Virus record (IMG/VR): IMGVR_UViG_3300046010_010929
Location: 1-31,124 of that record
Reading direction: 5' to 3' (one strand)
Source of the DNA: a virus
DNA: 31,124 bases
The number at the start of each line of letters is the position of its first letter. The stretch's first letter is position 1. Shown piece after piece: positions 1 to 8,148 of this stretch. The notes beneath the pieces are model-generated. The model had not been told where the DNA came from. It worked only from the letters and a program-made list of their open reading frames with translations, and made no database searches. The translations under genes and the position numbers were made by a program.

Positions 1-475
1 TTTAAAATATTTTTCTAAAGATACACACACTATATATCCTCCACAACTTGAAATTAGATGGGATGATAGTAGTTACAATACAGGCTCATTAACCGTTTTA
101 GCTAATGATAATACTATTATCACTTTAGGAAATAATATAGGTCAATACAACACAGATACAACATATCAGTTTAGAGTAAATGCGAGACAAACATATCCCG
201 CTAGACAATTTGTAACTCAATCAGTTTATACGTTAAATAACGCGCTACCTTCTTCCTCATATTATGCCGTACAAGATCTAGATACTGGTGAATATGTTGT
301 TGATTTCAGCGTTAACTATACTAAAATAAGTTGTGATAGTAATGGTAATTATTTTAAACTATATATGGCTGCTTTTCAACCTGAGAGATACTATAAGATT
401 CTAATCAAGTCATCTTTCGCAGACGGATCAACGGTAGTATTTGATAATAATTACACATTTAAAATTAATAAGTAA
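1..475 (+). CDS. C-terminal part of a virion structural protein (5' end outside window)
   Basis: An open frame with codons starting at base 2 runs to a TAA at 473-475; its start lies before the window. About 157 residues are visible, rich in Asn, Thr, Ser and Tyr, with alternating hydrophobic residues that suggest beta-sandwich structure. There is no membrane segment and no recognised catalytic motif. One local motif is PPQLEIRWDD near the start of the visible part. The stop overlaps the next start (TAATG), so the two genes are translationally linked. It lies directly upstream of tail/baseplate-type genes and has the same composition, so a tail or baseplate structural role is inferred. The exact role is unknown. 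Confidence 0.75.
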   Translation, partial: LKYFSKDTHTIYPPQLEIRWDDSSYNTGSLTVLANDNTIITLGNNIGQYNTDTTYQFRVNARQTYPARQFVTQSVYTLNNALPSSSYYAVQDLDTGEYVVDFSVNYTKISCDSNGNYFKLYMAAFQPERYYKILIKSSFADGSTVVFDNNYTFKINK

Positions 476-825
476 TGTCTGAAGTAATTCCTGTAGAGCT
501 AGCTGTCTATAATAAGGATAGATTTTCTAAAGTTATAGATACACAATTTAGTGAATTAACGGTACCTGAAGTAATCGCACCGGAAACTACTGTTGATGAT
601 TTTTTTGCTTTATATAACGAATTATTTTTTGAGATTCCTAAAGAAGGAGATATAAATTCTCATAGATTTATTTTAAATAGAGCAATAGAATATTTAGGAG
701 TACAGCTTGCTGATGACGTTAATATACAAGCATTATTACAAGAAATAACAGATTTAAGACAACAACTGCTAGCAGCTGAAACGGAAAATGTTAATTTAAC
801 CCAACAATTTACAAATGGCGGATAA
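475..825 (+). CDS. Small phage protein with C-terminal coiled coil
   Basis: This 116-residue acidic protein overlaps the upstream stop by one base and the downstream start by 11 bases, so it sits inside a coupled structural operon. Residues 1-60 are mixed. Residues 75-112 are strongly helical with heptad-like spacing (around ALLQEITDLRQQLLAAETE), which predicts a coiled coil for oligomerisation. No enzyme motif is visible. Its position before a very large tail/baseplate protein suggests a small structural subunit or an assembly partner of that protein, but this is inferred from context only. I do not recognise a named family. Confidence 0.7.
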   Translation: MSEVIPVELAVYNKDRFSKVIDTQFSELTVPEVIAPETTVDDFFALYNELFFEIPKEGDINSHRFILNRAIEYLGVQLADDVNIQALLQEITDLRQQLLAAETENVNLTQQFTNGG

Positions 826-3800
826 TATTAAAATAGTAGGTCAGATTACAGACACATCAATAGTAACTCGTTATTCTGTACAAGACGAACAGTTACTTTT
901 ACCTATATTACAAAAAGATACTTTTGGTCAAATTGATGACTATATTGAATATTTTGTTTTTGATTTAGGTGGTAGTGTTCTTAATTCAGATTACAATTAC
1001 AAATCATATAAACTTCCACCTAATACAGGTTACTCACAAAGTTTATTACCTAATATTGAAATAGATCCTATTCAAGATATTGAAAATTTAGGATACCAAT
1101 CAGGTGACGTTACGTCTAGATATAACTTTTTTAGAAAAGTATCAGGCCAACCATTTGATAACCAATTATTCATCCAGCAGATATCAACAGATAGAACTGA
1201 AATAAGAGTAAACTCAACAATATTATCTGATGAACAGTTATTGGCTATTGTTACTAATTTTGCTGGAAAACAAGAAAGTGTTCCTTATTACTACTATGTA
1301 ATTTTAAACTTTGGTAATAATAACCAATCAATAGCTGTAAATGCTTTAAGTAGTGTTGATGAAAATGGTGAGGTAAGTATATTATTTAAATTATACGAAC
1401 CATTACCTATTAATTTTGACTTAAAGAGTACATTTTGGATTGTAGAAGAAGTTATTAATCCATACATATTTGATGTTAGTTTAAATAAATTAATATCAAC
1501 ACCGCCTCAACCACAATTAAGAGGTCCTAATTTTGCTATTGATTTACAAATCAAAGAAGCAGTTCCAACACCGTATAGTAATTTTAATCAACTTATCACC
1601 ACATTAACTGGTTCTTATTATCAAGCTGTTTTAAATACTCTTGCTGATCAAGAAACAAACATCAATATCAATTACAGTATACTTAATGAATTTGTACACT
1701 ATAGTTCAGCTGAAAATAGAATAAGTAATTTTATGTTTAAGATGGGTGAAATTGAAACCTATCAAAGTGAAATTAGTTCAAGTACTCCTTTAACATCAAG
1801 TAACGCATTACTATCAGCTTCAGTAAATAGAGCAAGTTCTAGTATCAATGCTGTTATTGCTGGGTTTGATGGATTTGAAACTTATCTTTATTTTACATCA
1901 AGTTCATTAACATCATCTATTGTAGAATATACTTTAGAAACGGGTTCTTTCCTCCAGTATAACATAGCACCATATCCTAAATCTAATTCTACTCAACCAT
2001 ACACATTGTATGCTTCATCATCTGTAACAGCACAAAATTGGTTTGCTACGGCGTCCAATGTTGCTTTAGCATATGATTTAAGTAATAAAGATTTATTATT
2101 AGATGTAATACCTTCTTATGTAAGAGACGATGTAGATAATTACTATCCATACATTGTATTTGTTAACATGATAGGCCAATATTTTGATAATATTTGGATC
2201 TACGTTAATAAATTAACAGATGTTTGGGATAACGATAACAATATTAATAAAGGTATTTCTAAAGATTTAGTATACGATTGGTTAGAATCATTTGGTGTTA
2301 AAGTATATAATAGTCAAGGTAACCAAACCGTATTAGATTACAACGTTGGTGGATATAGCGGTAGTGTTGATTTTAATGGTAATTATTCTCCTTCAAGTAG
2401 TTTCTTAAACAATGTTCCTAGAAAAGACTTAGTAGTAGACACATATAAAAGAATTTATCATAACTTACCTTACTTATTTAAAGCTAAAGGATCACATGGT
2501 AGTTTACAAGGTTTAATAAACGTATTTGGTATTACAGGTTCAATATTACCTATTAAAGAATATGGTGGTACAAATGATTATCAAGATTTACAAGGATACA
2601 CAACCGATAAAATTAGATTATCATCTACTAACATTACAGGTAGTATATTATCACCTATTAAGCGTTTAGAAACCACAACTACATCTTCCAGAGATGTTAG
2701 AAGTCAAGATTTACACTTTATAGATGTATCTTTTTCACCACAAACTCAAATTGATGCAGCTGTATCAGCATCAATCACTGCTGTTTCAGCATCATGGGTA
2801 ATTGATCAGTATATTGGTGATCCTACAGATTTACAATTAAATACTTATCCGTCATTATCATATCAACGAGATTACTGGTTTGGACAAACATTTGATCAAT
2901 CATTTGATTATGGTGGTTTTATCAGATTAATACAATTCTTTGATAACTCATTATTTAAAATGGTTAAGGATTTCACACCAGCAAGAGGTAATACATGGAC
3001 TGGTGTATCAATGAAATCACCTGTACTTGAAAGACCTAAGGTAGCTCAATATAACCCTGATATGACTAGCGTACAAGAATATGATGCTCCTTATTCAGGT
3101 GCTGCTCTTGTTTCTATATACGATCCGTATTACTATTATTTAGCTGGTGATAAAGAACCATATTACGAAGGAAATATATCTGGTTCTATTGTTGACACTT
3201 ATGCTTATTTTGAAATTGGAAATAGAAATCCATATTTGGTAAATAATACTGTTGGGTTTGTACCTTCTGGTTTTATAAGTGGTAGTACAGATTTTGTGCT
3301 TAATTATGATGCCCCTAGATTTGAGAATTTCTTTTTAAATTCAGATTTTAACGTATTACAAAATAATGTTGATATAAGTCTAACATCTGAATACAGAAAA
3401 AAACTTACACCAATATATTCTGTGGACGGACTAGGTAGATGCTTTACATCATACTCAGTAACTGAATCTGTTGAATTGCAAGATTCTTATTTATCACTGG
3501 ATGCATATGTTAATTCTAGATACGATGGAGTACAAATGTATAGCAGATTGTTTAATACATGGTCTTTTGGAGACAATTCATACGGGAAATCTCCTGTAAT
3601 TGATTATAATGTTAAAAAATTAGGTTTATTTACTGAAGTAGTAGATAATATCTATTTACCTTATAAAAGTAATGTTGTATTAAAATACCTAGTTGATGAA
3701 ACAGGTAGATTAACTGAATTAAATAAACGTAATAGAAACTGGTTTGAAGTTCAAAATACATTTGAAACTGGAGATCCATTAAATATATCATTATTTGATT

Positions 3801-5371
3801 CACAAAAATTCTCTAATCAAGTTCAAACTGATGGAAATAAACTAATTGCTGAAAGTGGGTATTCTTATTCCCCAGTATTTTATGCTTATGGAAATGAGGC
3901 TCCTACTGCATCAACATCTGCAGTATTTGTTGCTCCAGGTGGTGCATCTCAAAATAGCTTAAATAATTATTTTACAGTATATCCAATACCAGGAAATATA
4001 GTACCTTCTGGTGTTTATACCTCTTCTAGTTTTAACGGAAGTACTTTTGAAGTATGGAACTTATTTGATTATGAAACAAATGAATCATTTTTAGGCAATT
4101 ATTATAATACAGGATCTGGTCCTGGTTTATCAACTGTTACTTCTTCATATTACAGTATACCTCAAGAAGCTGACTATCAATTTACTTATGATTTTAATAT
4201 TGCCATAACAGCATCTTCCGGTGTTGGGAAATCAGTAACAGGAAGTATGCAACTGTGGTTAAGTAGTTCTGCAGGATTTAATGTAGTTAGTTCTAGTACT
4301 GTTATTGCAGATGCTTCTAACTTCCAAACTAATGCTTATAGAGCAATTTTAGGAAGTATACAGGCTGGGTATAGTAGAGTTATTCCTAGATATACAGGAG
4401 CGACATTTGTTGCTTTTAATGGATTTACAATAAATGAATATAATCTACCTACAGATTTATCCCCAGCAAACTCATTTCTTATATCAGGGGGTGATCGTAC
4501 TTATAAAAAATATGAATATTATGGACGTGCTAACACACCTGGTAAAGATGAATTTGCAGATAGTAGTGAAGTATCTCTAGGTGATTTCTGGGTTTTATCT
4601 ACAGATGATGCTGATTCATATACTAATATAACATTGTATTCAGACATAACAGGTACAGCAACAAGTGTTCCGGGTACTGTAAATGTGGATATGGCGTTTA
4701 GACAAACAGTAAATATAAACAGTGGTCAAATAACACCTAATGATAAGGTAGTATTTAGATTCTTCTTAAATAGTGGTAATACATCTATAACTGCCTCTTT
4801 AAAAGAAAATGGAGTATTAAAAGTAGTACCAACAAATAATTCTATACTTACTAATAATGTAGAAATATGTGTTGATCAAACTAATAATACATTCTATTTA
4901 AATCCTGAATTGTCAGAATATTTTGGTCCGGCATATTTATTTAATCCTTTAGATTCAAGTGTATCGGCATCATATAGTAGTTTATTTAGTGTTTATGGTG
5001 ATACATTATATCCATTCTCATTAGTAGCGAATGATAAAATAGTAGTACAAGCTATAAATGAAAGTGGCCCTATTTTAGAATATACTGTTGACAGTGTATT
5101 TGTTGGTGGTGGAAATATAGCGTATATTAAGGTAAAAGAAGATATAGACGGATATTTTAATGCTTGTGGTAAGTTTTATAAAATATTATTCTTGAAAAGA
5201 GTAATAGATGAAACAAGTATAATCATTGAATTGCCAAAACCACCAGGAAAAACATCATATGGCTTCAGCATACCACAAAACATAGACCCAGCGGTGCTTG
5301 CTAACATTGACGTAATTACCAGAAATGTGAATTCACAATTAGTAGATGTAGGAATTGGTGTAATAACATAA
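815..5371 (+). CDS. Giant tail/baseplate structural protein with Tail_P2_I-like segment
   Basis: This 1518-residue protein is rich in Ser, Asn, Thr and Tyr, as expected for an extended beta-rich virion protein. Around residues 434-590 it changes character. A helical stretch (YVRDDVDNYYPYIVF onward) is followed by RIYHNLPYLFKAKGSH, then GLINVFGITGS and PIKEYGG. That 'LP-L-KAKGS...L..L.N.FGI' pattern resembles the KGT/L..fG core of phage tail protein I (Tail_P2_I) baseplate components. Long Ser-rich beta regions flank this core on both sides. No cleavage site or signal peptide is obvious. It overlaps the small coiled-coil gene upstream. A baseplate wedge or tail-fibre connector role is likely. 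The family link is from memory and unverified; the structural assignment is firm. Confidence 0.8.
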   Translation: MADNIKIVGQITDTSIVTRYSVQDEQLLLPILQKDTFGQIDDYIEYFVFDLGGSVLNSDYNYKSYKLPPNTGYSQSLLPNIEIDPIQDIENLGYQSGDVTSRYNFFRKVSGQPFDNQLFIQQISTDRTEIRVNSTILSDEQLLAIVTNFAGKQESVPYYYYVILNFGNNNQSIAVNALSSVDENGEVSILFKLYEPLPINFDLKSTFWIVEEVINPYIFDVSLNKLISTPPQPQLRGPNFAIDLQIKEAVPTPYSNFNQLITTLTGSYYQAVLNTLADQETNININYSILNEFVHYSSAENRISNFMFKMGEIETYQSEISSSTPLTSSNALLSASVNRASSSINAVIAGFDGFETYLYFTSSSLTSSIVEYTLETGSFLQYNIAPYPKSNSTQPYTLYASSSVTAQNWFATASNVALAYDLSNKDLLLDVIPSYVRDDVDNYYPYIVFVNMIGQYFDNIWIYVNKLTDVWDNDNNINKGISKDLVYDWLESFGVKVYNSQGNQTVLDYNVGGYSGSVDFNGNYSPSSSFLNNVPRKDLVVDTYKRIYHNLPYLFKAKGSHGSLQGLINVFGITGSILPIKEYGGTNDYQDLQGYTTDKIRLSSTNITGSILSPIKRLETTTTSSRDVRSQDLHFIDVSFSPQTQIDAAVSASITAVSASWVIDQYIGDPTDLQLNTYPSLSYQRDYWFGQTFDQSFDYGGFIRLIQFFDNSLFKMVKDFTPARGNTWTGVSMKSPVLERPKVAQYNPDMTSVQEYDAPYSGAALVSIYDPYYYYLAGDKEPYYEGNISGSIVDTYAYFEIGNRNPYLVNNTVGFVPSGFISGSTDFVLNYDAPRFENFFLNSDFNVLQNNVDISLTSEYRKKLTPIYSVDGLGRCFTSYSVTESVELQDSYLSLDAYVNSRYDGVQMYSRLFNTWSFGDNSYGKSPVIDYNVKKLGLFTEVVDNIYLPYKSNVVLKYLVDETGRLTELNKRNRNWFEVQNTFETGDPLNISLFDSQKFSNQVQTDGNKLIAESGYSYSPVFYAYGNEAPTASTSAVFVAPGGASQNSLNNYFTVYPIPGNIVPSGVYTSSSFNGSTFEVWNLFDYETNESFLGNYYNTGSGPGLSTVTSSYYSIPQEADYQFTYDFNIAITASSGVGKSVTGSMQLWLSSSAGFNVVSSSTVIADASNFQTNAYRAILGSIQAGYSRVIPRYTGATFVAFNGFTINEYNLPTDLSPANSFLISGGDRTYKKYEYYGRANTPGKDEFADSSEVSLGDFWVLSTDDADSYTNITLYSDITGTATSVPGTVNVDMAFRQTVNINSGQITPNDKVVFRFFLNSGNTSITASLKENGVLKVVPTNNSILTNNVEICVDQTNNTFYLNPELSEYFGPAYLFNPLDSSVSASYSSLFSVYGDTLYPFSLVANDKIVVQAINESGPILEYTVDSVFVGGGNIAYIKVKEDIDGYFNACGKFYKILFLKRVIDETSIIIELPKPPGKTSYGFSIPQNIDPAVLANIDVITRNVNSQLVDVGIGVIT

Positions 5372-5390
5372 TTTAGAGTTGTAAAAATTT

Positions 5391-5400
5391 AATATTTATA
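5391..5400 (+). promoter_or_regulatory. AATATTTATA motif, long-spacing class
   Basis: This 10-bp AATATTTATA lies in the 48-bp gap after the giant tail gene. Nineteen nucleotides separate it from the ATG of the next gene. The same 10-mer occurs six more times in the window, always between genes. It resembles the T4 late box TATAAATA in composition and is exactly its reverse complement over eight bases (TATTTATA). A promoter role is inferred from position and recurrence. Confidence 0.45.
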
Positions 5401-5419
5401 ATCAAAATATCAAAAAATA

Positions 5420-6082
5420 ATGGCTATTTTAAACAATAATACTGTAACAATTGATGCAGTTTTAACAGCTAAGGGCAGAGAATTATTAGCTAGAAATGAT
5501 GGGTCGTTCACAATCACCCAGTTCTCTTTGGCAGATGATGAAGTAGATTACACTTTATACAATCCGCAACATCCTTCAGGATCAGCATTTTATGGTCAAG
5601 CTATTGAGGCTATGCCATTAATGGAGGCGTTTCCTGACGATACGCAAATCATGATTTATAAGTTAGTAACATTACCTAGAGGCACTGCTCAATTACCTGT
5701 AATTAATATTGGATACAGCAGCATTGGCTTGAAACAAGGAGCTACATTAACTATTACTCCACAAACATTAAACTACTTAGGAGCTACAAGTACCTTTGAA
5801 GCTAATGGATACGCAGTAACTGTTGCTGATGTTAGATTCTTATCTACATTCTCTTCTACAGGTGTTCCTGGTTCTGAAGTTACGCCAACAGGTATTACTC
5901 AAACATTGGGTTCACAAGTAAGTCAAACGTTAATTGGTACTTCATTTACATTAACTGGTACTACAATTAATACATTATTTGGTTCTAACCAGAATCAAAT
6001 TACTACTACAATTACTGTATTAGGTAGAGATAGTGGTGCTAGAATTACTATCCCATTAACAATAACAAAATCAAATTCTTAA
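5420..6082 (+). CDS. Conserved phage structural protein (220 aa)
   Basis: The N-terminal half carries a distinctive conserved-looking block (IDAVLTAKGRELLARNDGSF, then TQFSLADDEVDYTLYNP) that I associate with structural proteins of uncultured AT-rich phages. I do not know its function. Residues 140-220 are Thr/Ser-rich beta sequence ending in TTITVLGRDSGARITIPL, which looks like a small Ig-like or jelly-roll domain. There is no signal peptide and no catalytic motif. The gene is preceded by an AATATTTATA motif 19 nt before its ATG, so it may open a transcription unit running through the fibre genes. A baseplate or tail-fibre attachment role is plausible from context. Confidence 0.75.
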   Translation: MAILNNNTVTIDAVLTAKGRELLARNDGSFTITQFSLADDEVDYTLYNPQHPSGSAFYGQAIEAMPLMEAFPDDTQIMIYKLVTLPRGTAQLPVINIGYSSIGLKQGATLTITPQTLNYLGATSTFEANGYAVTVADVRFLSTFSSTGVPGSEVTPTGITQTLGSQVSQTLIGTSFTLTGTTINTLFGSNQNQITTTITVLGRDSGARITIPLTITKSNS

Positions 6083-6091
6083 TAATATAAT

Positions 6092-7114
6092 ATGTCATTT
6101 GTAAGATATAACCCAGAAGATTCAGTAGTAAGTACAGAAACAGTGGTTAGACCAATGTGGAGCGGCGATACTAATATTTTAACTACTTTTTTCACTTCAA
6201 GTGCAATTACTAGTTCATTTTATGTAAACACATATGCTGAATTCCCAGGCTCTTTACCCTCAACTACAGCTGCTGTTCAGTTTGCTGTTCAGTATGGGAA
6301 TAAATTTGGTAGTGGATCTGCATATATTAATGCTGCTGTAACTAACCAATTACCAGACAGTTCATCTATTACTCCATCAAGAGTTGTTTATGGACAATAT
6401 AGAACATTATTGTTAGGAACTGAAAGTGGAAGTTTCCAGTTTGGAACTGAAGATCCAAATGGTATCTACATTATTAACATAGCTAGAAATAGATATAAAG
6501 AGCACATTCAGCCTGGTTCTATGACTTTAAAGTTAAAAAATAGCACAGCAGAAGTTGTTTTAACAGATAATAGCCAAATTACAAACACAGCTAATTATAC
6601 TACAGGTGGTAACTTATACTATACTTTAATTAGTGGTAGTAATGGTACTGCATATACAACAAATGCTAATGCATCTGTTTATGGTTACTTATTCCCAGAT
6701 GATGATATTATCATTTTAAACCCAACAGCATTAACTAAAACAGTAGCTAGTGGTGGTATTAGTTTTAACCCAACAGTTAGTACTCCTGGTAATAATAATA
6801 ACTTACCATTCCAGATATATACAATTATGTCTTCTAGTGCGTATTTTGGTTTACAATCTGCTGAGAATGTTTCTTCTCATTACTTCTTTACAAGAGTAAA
6901 AAATCAGGAATTTAACTATACTACAAACCCTTCAATTATAGATAATAACGGTAATTTACTTTACACAACTCTTATTAATAATCCTCAAACGTTTATTACT
7001 ACAGTTGGTTTATATAACGACCAAAATGAGTTATTAGCAGTTGCTAAATTAAGTAGACCATTAGTTAAAGACTTTACCAAAGAGGCTTTAATTAAAGTAA
7101 AATTAGACTATTAA
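6092..7114 (+). CDS. Virion structural protein with C-terminal GLYNDQNELLAVAK module
   Basis: This 340-residue Ser/Thr/Asn-rich beta protein starts 9 nt after the previous stop. The last 80 or so residues form a recognisable module: FNYTTNPSI, then TTVGLYNDQNELLAVAKLSRP and a final KVKLDY. The same module makes up almost all of the 115-residue protein encoded at 13201-13548, so the two are paralogous there. The N-terminal part (MSFVRYNPEDSVV..., with a GSFQFGTEDPNGIYIINIAR core) is unlike that protein and is probably an independent beta domain. A structural role in tail or fibre is inferred. The module probably mediates attachment or oligomerisation, but nothing visible proves that. Confidence 0.75.
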   Translation: MSFVRYNPEDSVVSTETVVRPMWSGDTNILTTFFTSSAITSSFYVNTYAEFPGSLPSTTAAVQFAVQYGNKFGSGSAYINAAVTNQLPDSSSITPSRVVYGQYRTLLLGTESGSFQFGTEDPNGIYIINIARNRYKEHIQPGSMTLKLKNSTAEVVLTDNSQITNTANYTTGGNLYYTLISGSNGTAYTTNANASVYGYLFPDDDIIILNPTALTKTVASGGISFNPTVSTPGNNNNLPFQIYTIMSSSAYFGLQSAENVSSHYFFTRVKNQEFNYTTNPSIIDNNGNLLYTTLINNPQTFITTVGLYNDQNELLAVAKLSRPLVKDFTKEALIKVKLDY

Positions 7115-7135
7115 TCTATATAATAATGTTAATGC

Positions 7136-8131
7136 ATGGCCTCATTCAAACAGTTGAGATCTTCGGATGTTATAACGACTCCTATTGTAGCTAATAAACA
7201 ATGGGACTTTAATTTTTGTCCCATTCCTCAGAATGACCCCAACATTGTTATTTATAACGGTACTAATTTAACTGGTCTTTTTAATCCTGGTGGTGAACCT
7301 ATTACTAATGGGCAGTACGACCGATTAACATATCGTCAAATAAACCAATTATTCTACCACAAGTATTCTGGTAGTTTATCTACAGCTTCATTAGCATCAT
7401 CATTATACTATATATCTGCTAGTAGCCAACGACGATCAGCTTCATTTTTTAATTTTAATGATGAATCAGGATTTGTGAATAATTTCCCTGTAGATGTAAA
7501 TGCTACTATTAAGGTATTATCTATTTCTACAAATTTATATGGTGAAAGAATTTTACCATATACTTTTCAAATGACTTCATCTACATATAACTTTACCGAT
7601 GACGGTAAGGGGAATGTATATGATTCATCTACTCATGTTGGAAACATATTTTACCCAGAAGGGGTTGTAGTAATAACTAATTCAGAATACCAAGATATAT
7701 TTCCATTACCTCCAGTAGCATATAATGACACGATGTATATCACACGAAGTGATTACGGAAATCCTGTTACATTATCGTTATCTCCTTTATCAAATGATGA
7801 TTTAAGAGGTAATACTCTTGTTAGTCAATCAATACAATTGTTTGGTGGTGATATTAGTTACTTTAGTACTGGTTCGAATAATACGGTATCAATGTCATTT
7901 GAAGGGTTAGGAGTAGGAGTATATACAACACATTATACATTCCAAGTAACAGGCTCTTATTGTTCTCCATTAACAAGTAATACAGGTACCATAGTTATAG
8001 TTGTAGAAGATCCAAAATGTGAATTTGAAATAAGTATTGCGAAATTTACACAACTCATATTAGCATCTCCATCATTAACGGGTAGCAACATGGTTGTAAC
8101 ATTTACTGATTATACTGGGTCTTTAAGTTAA
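7136..8131 (+). CDS. Virion structural protein with Ig-like domain
   Basis: This 331-residue protein has two parts. Residues 1-180 contain a conserved-looking block (QLRSSDVITTPIVANKQWDF ... YDRLTYRQINQLFYHKYSG). Residues 195-295 look like a cadherin/Ig-type beta sandwich (AYNDTMYI..., LSPLSNDDL, then GVYTTHYTFQVTGSYCSPLTS). The C-terminal 40 residues (PKCEFEISIAKFTQLILA) resemble the PLCNFDILVSQLAPTKT cassette repeated five times in the next gene. Ig-like domains on phage surface proteins usually bind weakly to carbohydrate or cell surfaces, so a fibre or adhesin-associated role fits. The start at 7136 gives MASFKQLRS; the 21 nt upstream lack a Shine-Dalgarno sequence. Confidence 0.72.
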   Translation: MASFKQLRSSDVITTPIVANKQWDFNFCPIPQNDPNIVIYNGTNLTGLFNPGGEPITNGQYDRLTYRQINQLFYHKYSGSLSTASLASSLYYISASSQRRSASFFNFNDESGFVNNFPVDVNATIKVLSISTNLYGERILPYTFQMTSSTYNFTDDGKGNVYDSSTHVGNIFYPEGVVVITNSEYQDIFPLPPVAYNDTMYITRSDYGNPVTLSLSPLSNDDLRGNTLVSQSIQLFGGDISYFSTGSNNTVSMSFEGLGVGVYTTHYTFQVTGSYCSPLTSNTGTIVIVVEDPKCEFEISIAKFTQLILASPSLTGSNMVVTFTDYTGSLS

Positions 8132-8148
8132 AAAATTAAAAAGAAAAA

